64,000 bases of DNA from Eumeta japonica (lineage: Eukaryota > Arthropoda > Insecta > Lepidoptera > Psychidae), in contig BGZK01000751.1 in the NCBI GenBank assembly GCA_005406025.1, positions 1-64,000 of the forward strand, in the 5' to 3' direction. The notes under the pieces are model-generated. The model was given only the letters and a program-made list of their open reading frames with translations, did no database searches and was not told the DNA's origin. The position numbers were made by a program, and so were the translations under genes. Shown here one piece after another: positions 1-11,705 of this stretch. The stretch's first letter is position 1. Each line of letters starts with the position of its first letter.

Positions 1-179
1 AAAAATATTTAATTGGCGTGATTATATAGTTTTAATTGTATTATTTATTTTATCAGATATCAGATTTTATTACATTTCAGTACATTGAAAATACTGTATA
101 TCACTACTATAATAACGATAACATGTATATATATCATGTATATATACACATATATATATGTAAAGTCAGTTTTTGTTAG
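1..179. other. AT-rich flank with a short TA/CA-repeat tract
   Basis: Alternating TATA/CATA sequence at about 123-163. Nothing else is seen. Confidence 0.5.
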
Positions 180-320
180 CGGCGGTGGCCGAGTGGTTAC
201 ATTTTGATTTTCAGTCAAAAGAAACTATACGTGTCAACTTAAATCAAATGAATTAAACAAGTTCCTTCGTGCCTTTGAGACCTAACGACCTTCCAGACCA
301 AGTTAAACGGTCGATCCAAA
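180..320 (+). mobile_element. SINE-like element with a tRNA-type A box
   Basis: GCGGCGGTGGCCGAGTGGTT contains a good RNA polymerase III A box (TGGCCGAGTGG). A B-box-like GGTCGATCC lies at about 306-314, wider than in an intact tRNA, so an insertion or decay is likely. Lepidopteran SINEs commonly begin this way. Confidence 0.42.
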
Positions 321-420
321 ATGTTTTAACCGCATTGGTAGTAAGGATCTTCCACTGCCTCTACCCGCACAGACACATAAGTGTCGAGAGCTTTTAAGTT
401 CTGTAGCTATCAGTCCATAC

Positions 421-952
421 TAATGTTATAAGTACAAAACTTACCCTGTCTGCTATGTTTTTATAAATACATTGCTGAGCTAATTTCAATGAAATTTAGT
501 ATGGATTTAACTTAATTGCTGGAAAAGGACATGGTCACTTTTAGATTGCCTCTTTGTTAGTGTGTATTATGTTTCCCTTTAACTCAACTCAAGGTTTGAA
601 TTGATTTTCTTGATTTTTTTACATTAAATAGTAAAAATATAAGCTGCTCTTTATCTAATACTCTGTTTTTTTTGTCTTTATATTTTCTCATAATTTAACA
701 GTTGCGTTGATTTTGATGAAATTTATTACACTGTTAGAAATAATAGTGGCATAAAATATAAGCTATTGCACGTTTTTGTTACACAATTTAAAATTCTATA
801 TTTTTTGTTTAAGAAATTAGCCAAGTTTATTTGTTCTAGTTGCTTGGAGAACCAGCTGAAATGAGATGAAAAATAAAAATTGAAAGAGGGACGAGAATAG
901 GAAAAAAGGAAACATGAAGCGAGACGGGCGAGGCATATGGGAATCGATATTA

Positions 953-984
<32 letters not shown>

Positions 985-2989
985 CGAATTAATAACGCTA
1001 TTAATCTATTGTTACCATCTATCGCTACGTAATCTATTGATTAATAATAATGATCTCATAAATTGTAAATCGTCACAAAAAACAAGTAAAGTGATTGCGT
1101 TCTTCACACTATAGTACTTGCTCTATATTTATCCTACTAACACAATATTATGATTGTGAGAGAATTTAATGATATTTATGGGCTTCACACTCAATCAATT
1201 TTAAACAGTTTAACGATTTTGAATGAACTTTTTCACATGAAATATCTTTTGAATTAATCGAGGATGTCCTTTATTCTAATAATATGCTTTCGTGGAATAA
1301 TTTTTTTATGTAAGATTTGAATAGGAATCAATAGCAGGATTAATATTAGATTCGAGAGCAGGACTGATATCGAAATCGTGAATGCGACCTGTGTCGGTAT
1401 CCACAGTGAAATCAGGACTGGACATGTGAATAAAATCAGAATCAGCATGATTAATGAGAAGTTCGCTCAATTAAGTATTAATTCTACGGCTAAGCGGGCG
1501 GAACTGCAGGAAAAAGCTATAATGAAGTAAAAAAATGAAAAAATGTGAGGGTTTAATAGTGCTATTACGTTGAGATGACAAAAACCTGTCACAAAAGTTT
1601 TTACAAAAATGATTGTCATAAAAATTACAACAGGGTGAGAAGCTTTGCTGCCGTATACTCTAAGCTGAAGTAAGTTTGACGTCGCAAAGATATAGACTCG
1701 ATGGTTTTAATTTAAGATAATTGGGTCACTCTTTGAGAATAAAGTCGATTCTAAGCCAACTTCAACAGCAATATAGACATATTAAAGCTATCAAAAGCGC
1801 GAGAGAAACCAGAAGTGTAAGAACTGTTCAACAACCATCGTCTGGTTCTGCAAGTACATATTATAATTTGGATCAAATAAAGCAGTAACCATATAATGAC
1901 CCAATTGTATTTTTGTCGACATGACTCCCATACTTGATGATATTATAATCTTTTAAAAAAACTTAAACTGAATTGATGTACACTGATAGGTTTAAAGCCT
2001 TGCAATACACTGAAATTGTTTGTTCTATATAATGGAATTATTAATAACTCATTTACAATCGTACTCATGGAAAGTATTATATATATATTATGCTAAGCTC
2101 GGGAGATAGTTGCATTCCTTTTTTGATGCTTGTGCTTCGGTTTTCGCAAAACAATGAATTAAAAATGTCAGGTTAATAAATATATATATATCTTGCGCCA
2201 CAATATGATTAAACATAAAAAACAACTTCTCTAGATCTATCTTCAGATTTATAATCTAATTGCAACAAAAAAGGTGATTTTTCCAGAAGTTTCATATATA
2301 TATATATATTGATATATACATATTTTGTGAGAATAATTAGCACAAATTATCCCAGTACAATATTAATTCTCTGTATATATTATTTGTATACTAGATTCAA
2401 CAACAATCTACTAAGTTCAATTTAACCCTTAATAACAATTAGAAAACGATTACAATAGGTTTCTGTGTAATAAATTATTATCGCTGTGTAAATCTCAAAC
2501 TAAAATTAATTTATTGTGTAAAGCTTTCAAGTTAAACTTTGGCCTATCATTTATTTTAATCCCTTTTAGTTTGATTACTGGCGCAAAGCTTGTAATAGAA
2601 ACCATTGTGGGACACCATTTTGTCAGGCCGGTACAGATAAATGTATATTATACTTTTGTAGAATATATTAAAACATATATAGGAACAATGTCATTTTTAA
2701 TTATGAGTAATGGAGTAGTAATTATACTTGAAATTCGAAGTAACTAATGAAAAGTATTGAGACGATTTGAAATTGATTCTATTTGATTAATGGGCGGTTC
2801 GCCCATCGAACATTGTGTCCTAAGGAAGCGGTAAGTAGCTTAATTAGCTGTAACGTTTTATGTGGCAATTATGTCAAACAACTGACAATTTATACTGACA
2901 GATCCGTATTGGGAAATGTGGAAATCCTGAAGGATGATGAAACCTATCCACTATCATTTTATTTCGGTTTGAAGGGTTTGTATGTCAAT
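421..2989. other. AT-rich intergenic DNA with (GA)n and a cryptic GA-rich repeat
   Basis: A (GA)n microsatellite lies at about 955-984. 1320-1450 shows degenerate reiteration of GATTCGAG, GGACTG and AATCAG words like those in the LINE tails elsewhere in the window. No gene is seen. Confidence 0.5.
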
Positions 2990-3215
2990 CATCCACGCTA
3001 GCCCAGTATGTGTCGTGGGCTGCTAACGGTGGTCGACGCTAATGCGATGGCGATCTTCAGGACCGACTGCTTAACTTTCTCTTGGAAGCATGGAGCGAGT
3101 GATTTTAATTTGGCTAAGTTATAAAAGTCATTGGAACATTTGTCCGGAATCAGGATCGAAATCTGTACCCTCTGATTTGAAAGTAAAGTTCTTAACCGCT
3201 AAGCCACCGCTGATT
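2990..3215 (-). mobile_element. tRNA-derived SINE
   Basis: On the minus strand the head reads TCAGCGGTGGCTTAGCGGTT (A box TGGCTTAGCGG), with B-box-like GATTTCGATCC about 50 bases on, followed by a SINE body (TTAAGCAGTCGGTCCTGAAG). The same body occurs at 48340-48550, which confirms an interspersed family. Confidence 0.65.
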
Positions 3216-3369
3216 TCATCATTCTACGTTTGATTGAATAAAAAGTGAATGTGAAACCTCTGATTGTGTTAAGGTCGTGTCCGCGTTCTATTTATGTATC
3301 GTTCCGGTCGTCCATGCATACATTCAAGGGCCTACTTTGCACATGATACTTTATTGCTTAAAGTATTAA

Positions 3370-3835
3370 AAGCCGGTCAAATGCGTGTCGGGATACGCAT
3401 ATTGTGATGGGCAACTCAGGTAGAGCAGACTGTATGCGGATTTTCAAGAGGGCTTTTTGTTTGACATTGTGATCATATTAAGGAGTACACGGCTAATAAC
3501 GGCGAAAAACGTTATACATGCTACCGTCTTAAATTTTTTCGCATACCTAGGGACAACCGTTTACCTGGTGATTACATTTGACTCTAACAAATATAACACC
3601 ACGGGATAAACGAGAAAAAAATGTCATCCTCACTCTACGTATAGAGAAGAAACCCTAAAAAAAATTACTTTCAAGATTTTATTTTATTATCACTTTGTTG
3701 GCGTGATTCATGTGTATACCTTTCCAAATTACAGTTTTCTAATACAAAGGGTCTATGAGCTAAGCCATGGATAGAAAGACAGATAGACGGACGGACAGAC
3801 ATGGCGAATCTACATGGTTTCCTTATTCAATACGG
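3370..3835 (+). repeat. Decayed lepidopteran interspersed repeat (LINE-tail type)
   Basis: Begins GCCGGTCAAATGCGTGTCGG and ends in an ACAGATAGACGGACGGACAG run, with CTTTGTTGGCGTGATTCATG between. I recognise these phrases as common in lepidopteran genomes. The class is uncertain. Confidence 0.55.
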
Positions 3836-4769
3836 TAGATAAAAATGAAAATCTTTGTATTTAAAATGTTAATAAAAATCGCGCTTCGACTCAGTGCATA
3901 ATACAATAATTTAATTTGGCGGTACTAGGACATCAATTTATTAAAATAAAATAGCAAAAAAAAGAATATTTAAGTTATTTTTGTAGCTCTATATTTTCAA
4001 AGCTGGAAATTGTTTGTCTTGTACTAATCTTGTACTAATATAAAACGTCAATTTATTTATTTACTATTGTTAAAGGTTAAATCTAATAATATTTCATATA
4101 TAATTGGTTATCAAAGCTCACAAATTCATAATGTTTTCACTGTTAAAATGCTTAGATCTCGTGAAGAGTCAAGTCTCTAAATTTACAAGGCCTTACTTTA
4201 CAAACTTTACATCTTATGGCTTCTCTGTTTCATAGAACTTTAATGCCATTATATTACGACGACATTAAAAACCAATGACTTAATTTCTTACCATGTTGAT
4301 GGGAGCGTCTGTGACGGCTGCGAAATGATCAAACCATAACTATTGATCCAGATGTAGTGTCTGTAAACTTGGGATTCGTAAATACATTTATTTTATTTGT
4401 AATTCCATTACATTTGGAGACAATTCACGAAAATGATTATAATTAAATCTATTAAATAATATAATATAAAATACAAAAGATGTCTATGCGAATAATTAGT
4501 ATTTTTCTTTTGCTTATTTATTTCATCTTGTATTAAAAAAATTATCGATTGTAGTAGACCCCAGGCAAATATCATTAGAGAAAGTAAAAAAAGTAGTTGA
4601 AAATCGTCATTATTTTCATATCATATATTATTCGACATTATACGACAAAAATTAAGAATATGTAAACTACTATATAAAGCTGTAGTTTCTGTCTGTACGT
4701 CAATTTTTTTTGTATAATATCGTGAAAAATATTTGTTTTATGACTAGCTGACTCCAATCTTACCATTTT

Positions 4770-5250
4770 TAAAATTTATTTGTCTGTATATAGTTTTATA
4801 ACTCAAGAACGGCTTGACCCATCGTCACAAAAAATGATATACTGTAAGAGCATGTGATTACTCACATGATAGGCTACTGTCTGTCTGCCTGTTTGTCTGT
4901 TAGTATTTTCTTTTATAACTTAAAAAAATCACCTATTGTGATGAAAATTGGCTTACAGACGATTGCGTAATTGATAGGTTACTCTGTTTGTCTGTACATA
5001 TATTCCTTTAATACTTAAGAGCAGTTTCACCGACCATGATGAAAATCGGTGTTCATTCAGAATATGTGATTATGCTGATAATAGGCTACTACCTTTTTAT
5101 CTGTCTGTATATAAAAACTGTTTGATCGATCATGATCAAAATTAGTATATACTAAAGCAAATGACAAGCTACTTATGTCTGACTGTATGTCTTTTATAAC
5201 CTAATAACGGTTTGATCAAGCTCGACGAAAATTAGTTTATTGTATTTTAT
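4770..5250 (+). repeat. Degenerate tandem array, unit about 110 bp
   Basis: Four to five diverged units, each with a CTGTCTGTMTGT run, TTTTATAACT(T/C)AA.AACGG, a GATGAAAATTGG-like box and a GATAGGCTACT box. This arrangement is typical of repeated 3' ends of non-LTR elements. Confidence 0.6.
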
Positions 5251-5599
5251 CTCTATGTTATTTCCTCATGATAACCTTAAAAAATCATATCTACATTATG
5301 TTTTATTTCTTTGGTAGCCATAGTTGTATGTGTGTGTATGTGAGCGTAATTTGCTTTTTGCTGAAGTTAAGGGGAAGTTGGAGTTTGTATAAACTCTTGT
5401 GGAGAGAGGTACTTTTAAAAGTGGTGAGATGTGTCTTTGACAATTAGGTTGGAGAAGCGGAGTTGTGCAATGTATAAAATGAAGTTATATTGTCTTGCTT
5501 TTTCTTTCACGTGCTTAAACTATTAATAGAATTTTTATAAAACTATTGATATGTTGTACTAGCAAATAGGAAGAATTCTAAAAAAGGGAATAAGTATTC

Positions 5600-6120
5600 A
5601 TATCTAACGTTGTCTGTGTATTTTTACTATTGAACCAAACTACTAAGCCGTTGCTAAGAATTATTTCATTGATAAGAACCTCCTTGAGTAAAATAATATT
5701 TAACATTTCGTTTTGGCTTCAGCTGTATATTTGTGTTATTATTGATTCTAACATTTTTTTTCACTCAAAGAAAGCAACACCATTCCCAAATATAGCATAA
5801 ATTTTATTTTGATATTAGAATTTGCCTCGAATTTTCCACTTTGGAACTGTGACCGGTAACGGAATCAAAATTGTAAACGGAACGACGAGTACAGCCGAGA
5901 ATCGAGAACAGAAGAATTGGAAATCGAGAACGGGACTAGATTGTATTCACTAAAGTTAAGAATTAAAATCGTGACCGTAATTGGAATAACAAGAGATCAT
6001 AATTGAGAACGGTACTAGGATCAGAATTGGAACCTACTCAAATATAGATCCGGCTCGGAATAGAGAGCGACAGAAATTGATATCTCGGGCAGAACCTAAT
6101 ATCTTTATTTATTCTCAACG
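5600..6120. repeat. Diverged copy of the LINE-tail family with cryptic GAAC/GATC repeats
   Basis: TGTCTGTGTATTTTTACTAT near 5610 matches TGTGTATTTCTACTATTGAA near 46520. Both are followed by long stretches of degenerate GAGAACGG, AATCG and GGACTAG words (5815-6080 here). No coding frame remains. Confidence 0.5.
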
Positions 6121-7839
6121 TTAGTCAGTATACCGTTTCAAATCGGTGACGGAGACAGCGTTTTTGAGTTTAGCTTCACCGCTGATAACGAAAATAAAGC
6201 GAATGTAGGTTATATTTAATTTCCTCGTGTAAATTATCAGCAAGGGTCGATTCTTTGTATCAAGTAAAAATACTGCCATAAAGTGCGATTGTAATGATTA
6301 ATAAAAAAAAAACACTTTTTTATGAACAGTTCGCTGGGTACGCGTTGGTGAATTCATTTCTATATATTTCTTTTTTTATTTTTCATTACAGAAATTATCG
6401 AAAATATAAAAAAAATCGAACGTTAGAAAGCATAACGTATAACTCACCATGATTAAATACTTTAGAGTAATTATTAAATCCAGAGAAACCCTACAACAAT
6501 AACAATTATTCACTTTAATATATTCGTTATGACTTCTAAGTAACATCTCCCTTATTCATCTCTAATAATCCAACATATTTAACAGTGACTCAAATGGTTA
6601 ACCACAATAAGTTTTATTAATTTGGAACGTCACAAATTGATTGTTTATCGCGCACTTCATCCATTACACTGCCTATCATAATAGGTATACTATAAAACAT
6701 ATTACGTGTGCCAAATGTGTTGTTGACGAAAACACATTCTGTCTGGCATTCCGTTCACGAGTGTGGGGCGATATATTTAATGATGAGAGGTTCGACTGTT
6801 TGCAAAAATAATGAATCAATAATATTAACACCGTATGTATTGGACTGCATACTTTAAAATCCAATAGCGCTACATGTAGCTATGTTTAAAACGAATATCG
6901 ACTTAATGATATCGATTCTTACAGAACTGCCCTTTGTAGAGAAAGAAGGTAGAATATTTTATTTCTATCGCATTATAAGTAACACTGTGTATCGTGAGAA
7001 TTTATGATCAGGCCTAGAGCATTTTAGCACCATAATAATATAGGTTTAAACTTCTCACCTACACTTTAATCTTCGAGTAAAAGAAAAATACTGTGAAAAT
7101 CTGTAAGCATTTATCATAATTATCATGCACGAGCGTATAATAATTATAAATATATGAAATTTGGTTAACAACTTCAATTTTTTTAATGAGGTGGAACAAT
7201 TATACATTATCACATTGAAGTATACAGTACCTGAGTAATCGTGCTTTGCTCGGTGTCTTTCGTATTTGCCCTGGATATATGATAACTTTCCATGGGAAAA
7301 ATTGCTTATAATCATTTCCGAGAGTGAATATTTAGATCTTCGTATATAATACACATATCCTATATAATATGTAAAATGTAAGTTTTATCTGCACTGACGC
7401 ACTACTTGCCTAATTTTTGTCATGTAGTAACCATCTGTTGTTGAGAATGTCGCGATAAGCTTACTGGCATATTGGAATTACATCCACTAGCACAGTAATA
7501 ATGCAAGTATCTTCAAATTGTACAAGATACAAGTAGCATCATAAAGTTACGTTTAGAATAAGTACTATTTTAATTGCGTTTTTCTAAAAAAGAGATCTAT
7601 ATAGGTAAACTTGAAAAGTAATAAGTTATCAAAGTAAAAATATTCATCGAAATCGTTTCTGATAAATTTATTGAATATAAATTGAAAGAATTACTTAAAC
7701 GAATAGGAAAGACAACGTCTGTTTATCGTTACATAAACTACAACCCTTGTTATGATAATGACATTTTTGTAAATAAGATACATTCTTATTTGAAATAAAA
7801 TAAAAATCATCAAAATACATGGGTATAAAAAGCTCGAAT
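6121..7839. other. AT-rich intergenic DNA
   Basis: No gene, tRNA or repeat recognised. Confidence 0.5.
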
Positions 7840-8270
7840 ATAAATTATAGGCTGGAAAAAGTGGAAGTCGTTAAAATCGTTAAAGACGTTCTGGAAACTA
7901 CTGTTATTTTCCATTCCACCCGGGGGTGTTTTAAATTATGAATGGAAATTTCGCGACATTTTTAAAGAGACCGTAATTCGAGCTCGCGTCAAAGGGACCG
8001 CAAAAGATTTTAGAAGTTCTCGAAAAGGTCAAAGGTCCCTTCTTAACGAGAGATTTACTTGACGGGAGAGAACAAAATTTTAATAGAAAGGCTTATTAAT
8101 TTTTCATCCCCGAACGGGTGAGAGGGTTGAAATTGAAACATCTTTTTTTTCTTTTCTCTTTTGCCAACTCATAATGAGCTTTCGTTTCATTTATCGTGAA
8201 CCCATTTCTTTTTAGTGACAAAATTAAAAGTTTGTCACTGTCAATGAATAAATGCTAAAAATAGTATTGA
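7840..8270 (+). promoter_or_regulatory. Candidate upstream regulatory patch with a MEF2-type site
   Basis: Base composition is more balanced here than in the flanks, and CTAAAAATAG (8255-8264) is a perfect MEF2 consensus about 1.9 kb upstream of the TATA box. Drosophila wupA is controlled by MEF2-dependent enhancers. The assignment is inferred from one site and composition. Confidence 0.35.
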
Positions 8271-8550
8271 AACTCGAACCAAAAATTTTAAAGATTTTAT
8301 GTGGGTGTGTCTACAAAACTTAGATGTAGTGTTCAATAGATTAGCTTGTAATAATAGTAGAACTTTGATGTTCTACTTTGCAACATCCACAGAGTTTGAT
8401 CTTTAACTCGTTGATATCTACACACATATTCACAAGTCAGCTCTGTCGAATATATATAGCAACATTAACATGTTAAATTGGGAAGTTACAAAAAATACTA
8501 CAAAATTTGTGATTGACGCATTTCCATTATCACGTTCTAGATATGTATCT

Positions 8551-8590
8551 AGTGCATCCCATGTATTTGTGTAAATACATGGGATGCACT
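8551..8590. repeat. Perfect 18-bp hairpin with a 4-nt loop
   Basis: Arm AGTGCATCCCATGTATTT, loop GTGT, then its exact reverse complement. Confidence 0.9.
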
Positions 8591-10089
8591 AAAAAAATAT
8601 CTACTTCTGGTCATATTTTACATCTTGAATGTTATATTAATTAAGAACTTGAGATGTTATTTGCTGATTCAAAATATGATTGGCGGAGAAATGCTTATTA
8701 GCCGTTAATTATTATCAATTGAAGTTCATCTTCAGTACAAAAATGAAATTAATGCGAAAAGATTTTAGATCTTGAAGATATTGAAGATTTCATTTTAAGA
8801 TTGCACTGCACATCTTAAAAATGCTTATAAGAGCAAAGCTTCTTATTTAAGCACTGATAGGCCTTGGTACTTTGAATTTACTTGTAGTTGTATTTCTCTC
8901 TACGACGAGATCATTGAAGCTCGGCCCTCGACTGCGATCACTGGCTAATGTGGTTACGGTCAGGTGGTTAATTTAAAAAAACTGGGCGTATCATCTATGA
9001 GGAGCTTAAAGGTCATTTGCTGATTAATATATCAACATTCAAAATTTCAGAAAATTCTTCAGGATCTATCATGAACTTCTTTTAGAATAGGAGAAAGGTT
9101 CTCTTTGCTGATGCAAAAAAGAAATGTTAAACGATAGATCATGGAAATTGTGACAGAAGAAGAAATATGAGTTTATACGATCCCGAGAGACGGCAATAAT
9201 TTTGTGAATAGTCAGTAAAAAGAGAAGCGTATAGATATGTAAGTGGTAGTTTTTTTTGTGTTCCAGATGGGTTCAGTTTGCTAGTTTCTACTCCAAGAAT
9301 AAATGATAGTTAATGCTGAATTGTACATTGTCGCAAAAAAATTTGCTAATTTTTATTCAGAAAAGTTTAGGAGGGACGGCCGAGAAGTCACATCCTCTTA
9401 TATAATGACAAGGCACCATGATTAGGAGAAACTCATATTTAGCTTCTAAAAGCTTGTTTCTCTGAAAGTTTCTCTGAAAAAGATGGAGATTTTTCGCCCA
9501 TCCAGCCACAGTCCTTCCACTACATGATTTATTTATCTTACTAAAACCGAAGACTTTAATTAATTTTTTGTATACGTAAAATATCTAGATACTGCTTTGC
9601 CTGTTCATTAAGATGTATTTTACAAAACGTTAAATACTAGTACAACGACTATTTTCATACTATACGACTATAATTTTATTAAACAATATCACCGTTTCTC
9701 ATAATTTTTCGTCAATCTCTACCTACCATTAAAATTAGTATTTTTTTAATAATTTGTTTAATCAATGATTTATAATATCACGTACACATACATTGATTTT
9801 AGCCAGTTTTGGATGAAAGATTTTTTGACAAATAATATTCACGTTTTTTTATATTTGATCTATTTTTTACTTCACTCATTGATTTTTGATTTTTTTTCAC
9901 AATAACTTTTCTAACATCCATATAGATTAGTGAACAGCTTTCAGTTTCAGTTCAGTTTCAGTATTTTTCGTTTAAATTGAGTAGTATTTAAAAATTGGTC
10001 CCTTACAGTAAACAGATAATCAAACGTGGAATTAATCTGCTGTAAGTGTTAAATTTTTCCAATATCGGCACGGAATGTTAAAAATGAAC
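8591..10089. other. AT-rich upstream DNA
   Basis: No gene recognised. This is the proximal upstream region of troponin I. Confidence 0.5.
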
Positions 10090-10127
10090 ACGTGAGTGAA
10101 AAAATAAAATATCTCTGTTTATAAAAA
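10090..10127 (+). promoter_or_regulatory. Core promoter: E-box and TATA box of troponin I
   Basis: TATAAAAA lies at 10120-10127, and a CACGTG E-box at 10090-10095 is 25 bases upstream of it. A start near 10150 would fit the usual TATA spacing. It is followed by an exon-like stretch ending in a strong GT donor at 10456. Position and gene order support this; the exact start site is not visible. Confidence 0.55.
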
Positions 10128-10149
10128 GGGGCAAGCTGTCTCGTCTGTC

Positions 10150-10455
10150 CTTACACTGTTTTTAACTGTACGGCAGTTGAATTCAGACGTATCTGAATCT
10201 ACTTGTTTTGCCGTAGTTGATCAAAGAAGAATCTGCAAATCGAGGAGGAACCCGAGCGGCCTACTGAAGCTTGTATCGTGTGTTATTTCGGTGATGGTGT
10301 CAAAACGACAGCGCTCTAAAAATGTCTGGTGCGGGGCAGGGGGAGCGGCGGGTCGAGGTGCGCGGGCGCCGGGCCGCCGGCGACGCCACCAGTCAGCAGC
10401 TGTGGCTCGTGTTGGCTGATCCATCTTTAGGGCCATCTCCTTTTTCTTGACGTAG
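10150..10455 (+). other. wupA: Troponin I exon 1 (5' untranslated)
   Basis: The stretch from the TATA box to the donor GTAG/GTGAGT at 10456 is GC-richer than its surroundings and precedes the acceptor TTTCAG at 11665 of the start-codon exon. The 5' end is estimated from the TATA box. The leader carries at least two upstream ATG reading frames that close inside it: 10294-10419 (41 codons) and 10322-10450 (42 codons). They overlap in different frames and resemble no known protein, so I treat them as uORFs rather than coding exons. Confidence 0.55.
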
Positions 10456-11665
10456 GTGAGTCGCGTCAATTTAATTTAAATTATTCAAAAAAATTCTCTT
10501 CGCCGGTACTAAGTTTCTTTTTGTTAAATCTCCGTCTAATAAAAATCAGTGTCAAATTTCTCAGTGTTTCCTATTCCTATCTCGTTACGGATGTTGCGGA
10601 AACGGATGCGGTTGTGATGATAACTAGTGCTCGATATTTAGGAAGTGTCAGTGCTATTTCGTCGATTGTCGGTTCATGAAGGTGCATAAAAAAGGACTTT
10701 AAATTTTTGTTCAGCCTTGTTAAGCTTCGTTTAAACTTTTTGATAATTAGGTGCTCATTAAAAAGCTTAATTAAACGAAATAAACCGAGACGAACTTTGT
10801 TTCATATTTTACTTTGATATGCGTAGAAATTCCTTTTATCGATGAGCAAAAATTGTTAATAATTTTCGTACATTAATAAGCTTCACTTAGTGAGTTTTGG
10901 AAGTTTAAAATAAAATAATAATAATATACACGATATGGGTAAATGCTTTCGTTTTGCAATAATAAAATCGCGTGCGTCGCTTGTGGCGGTCGTGCACGCT
11001 GTAACCGAAGTCGATTTTCACCCGCCCCGTACCAAATTAGGATGCGTTCGGAATGCGAGCCGACCTATTTCAGTCGCGCGCGCCGTCGGCCGACCGCGTC
11101 CGAATCCGTCCGAACGCGCCCGAAGCTAATTGTAGAACTTTCTTAACGTTACCACGGCTTATTACGCTGCGAAACCTTAAATTCTTTTATGACGCGTTCT
11201 GAAATCACTGATCCAAATTTAGAGCGATAGCACACATGCACTGTGGCTATTAGCTTTTATGAAGCTTTTGTATCTTATGCAACTCACGAACTGATAGTGC
11301 CGTCGCGACATGTTGAAAAATTAATTTGGCCCGATTTCAAAAGGGAAAATATGAAAAATTGTCGAATCGAAAAGTGGTATTCGGTAACAAGAAACGGCAA
11401 TTAAATCATTTAGTCAGGTGAACATACAACGTGAGGGGGTCGGTCGCTCTCTTGGCGCCCACCCAAATTGTCTCGAATAACCGACAAATTCAATTTCGAC
11501 CGAGCCAAAGGCGCAATTACGACCAGTTAGTGAATTAAATTTTCATTATACAATTATTTCACAATTTCTTTTTACAATTATTTCAATATTATTCAATGGA
11601 AAAATAAAATTATAATTTTAATTATAAATGAGAATCTGACTTAATTCTCTTGAATCGTATTTCAG
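10456..11665 (+). other. Intron 1, with a CpG-rich patch
   Basis: Mostly AT-rich, but 10965-11130 is strikingly CpG-rich and 11430-11525 moderately so. Both strands are open over parts of the first patch, yet nothing resembles a protein. In Drosophila the first intron of this gene carries a muscle enhancer, so these patches are the natural places to look for one here. That role is inferred. Confidence 0.4.
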
Positions 11666-11705
11666 GACACCACAGACAACCACCAGCACAATGGCAGATG
11701 ATGAA
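11666..11705 (+). CDS. wupA: Troponin I exon 2: end of leader and start codon (MADDE)
   Basis: The acceptor TTTCAG ends at 11665. After 25 leader bases, ATG at 11691 opens MADDE, the conserved N-terminus of insect troponin I. The donor GTAAGG at 11706 leaves phase 0, which reads in frame into exon 3 or directly into exon 4. A second GT (GTGAGT at 11711) matches the donor consensus better but gives phase 2 and destroys the frame, so the upstream site is chosen. Coding starts at 11691. Confidence 0.93.

Noticed and set aside
4770..5250. Possible CRISPR-like or satellite array
   Set aside because: Units are long, diverged and contiguous without spacers; it is a decayed retroelement tail in a eukaryotic genome.
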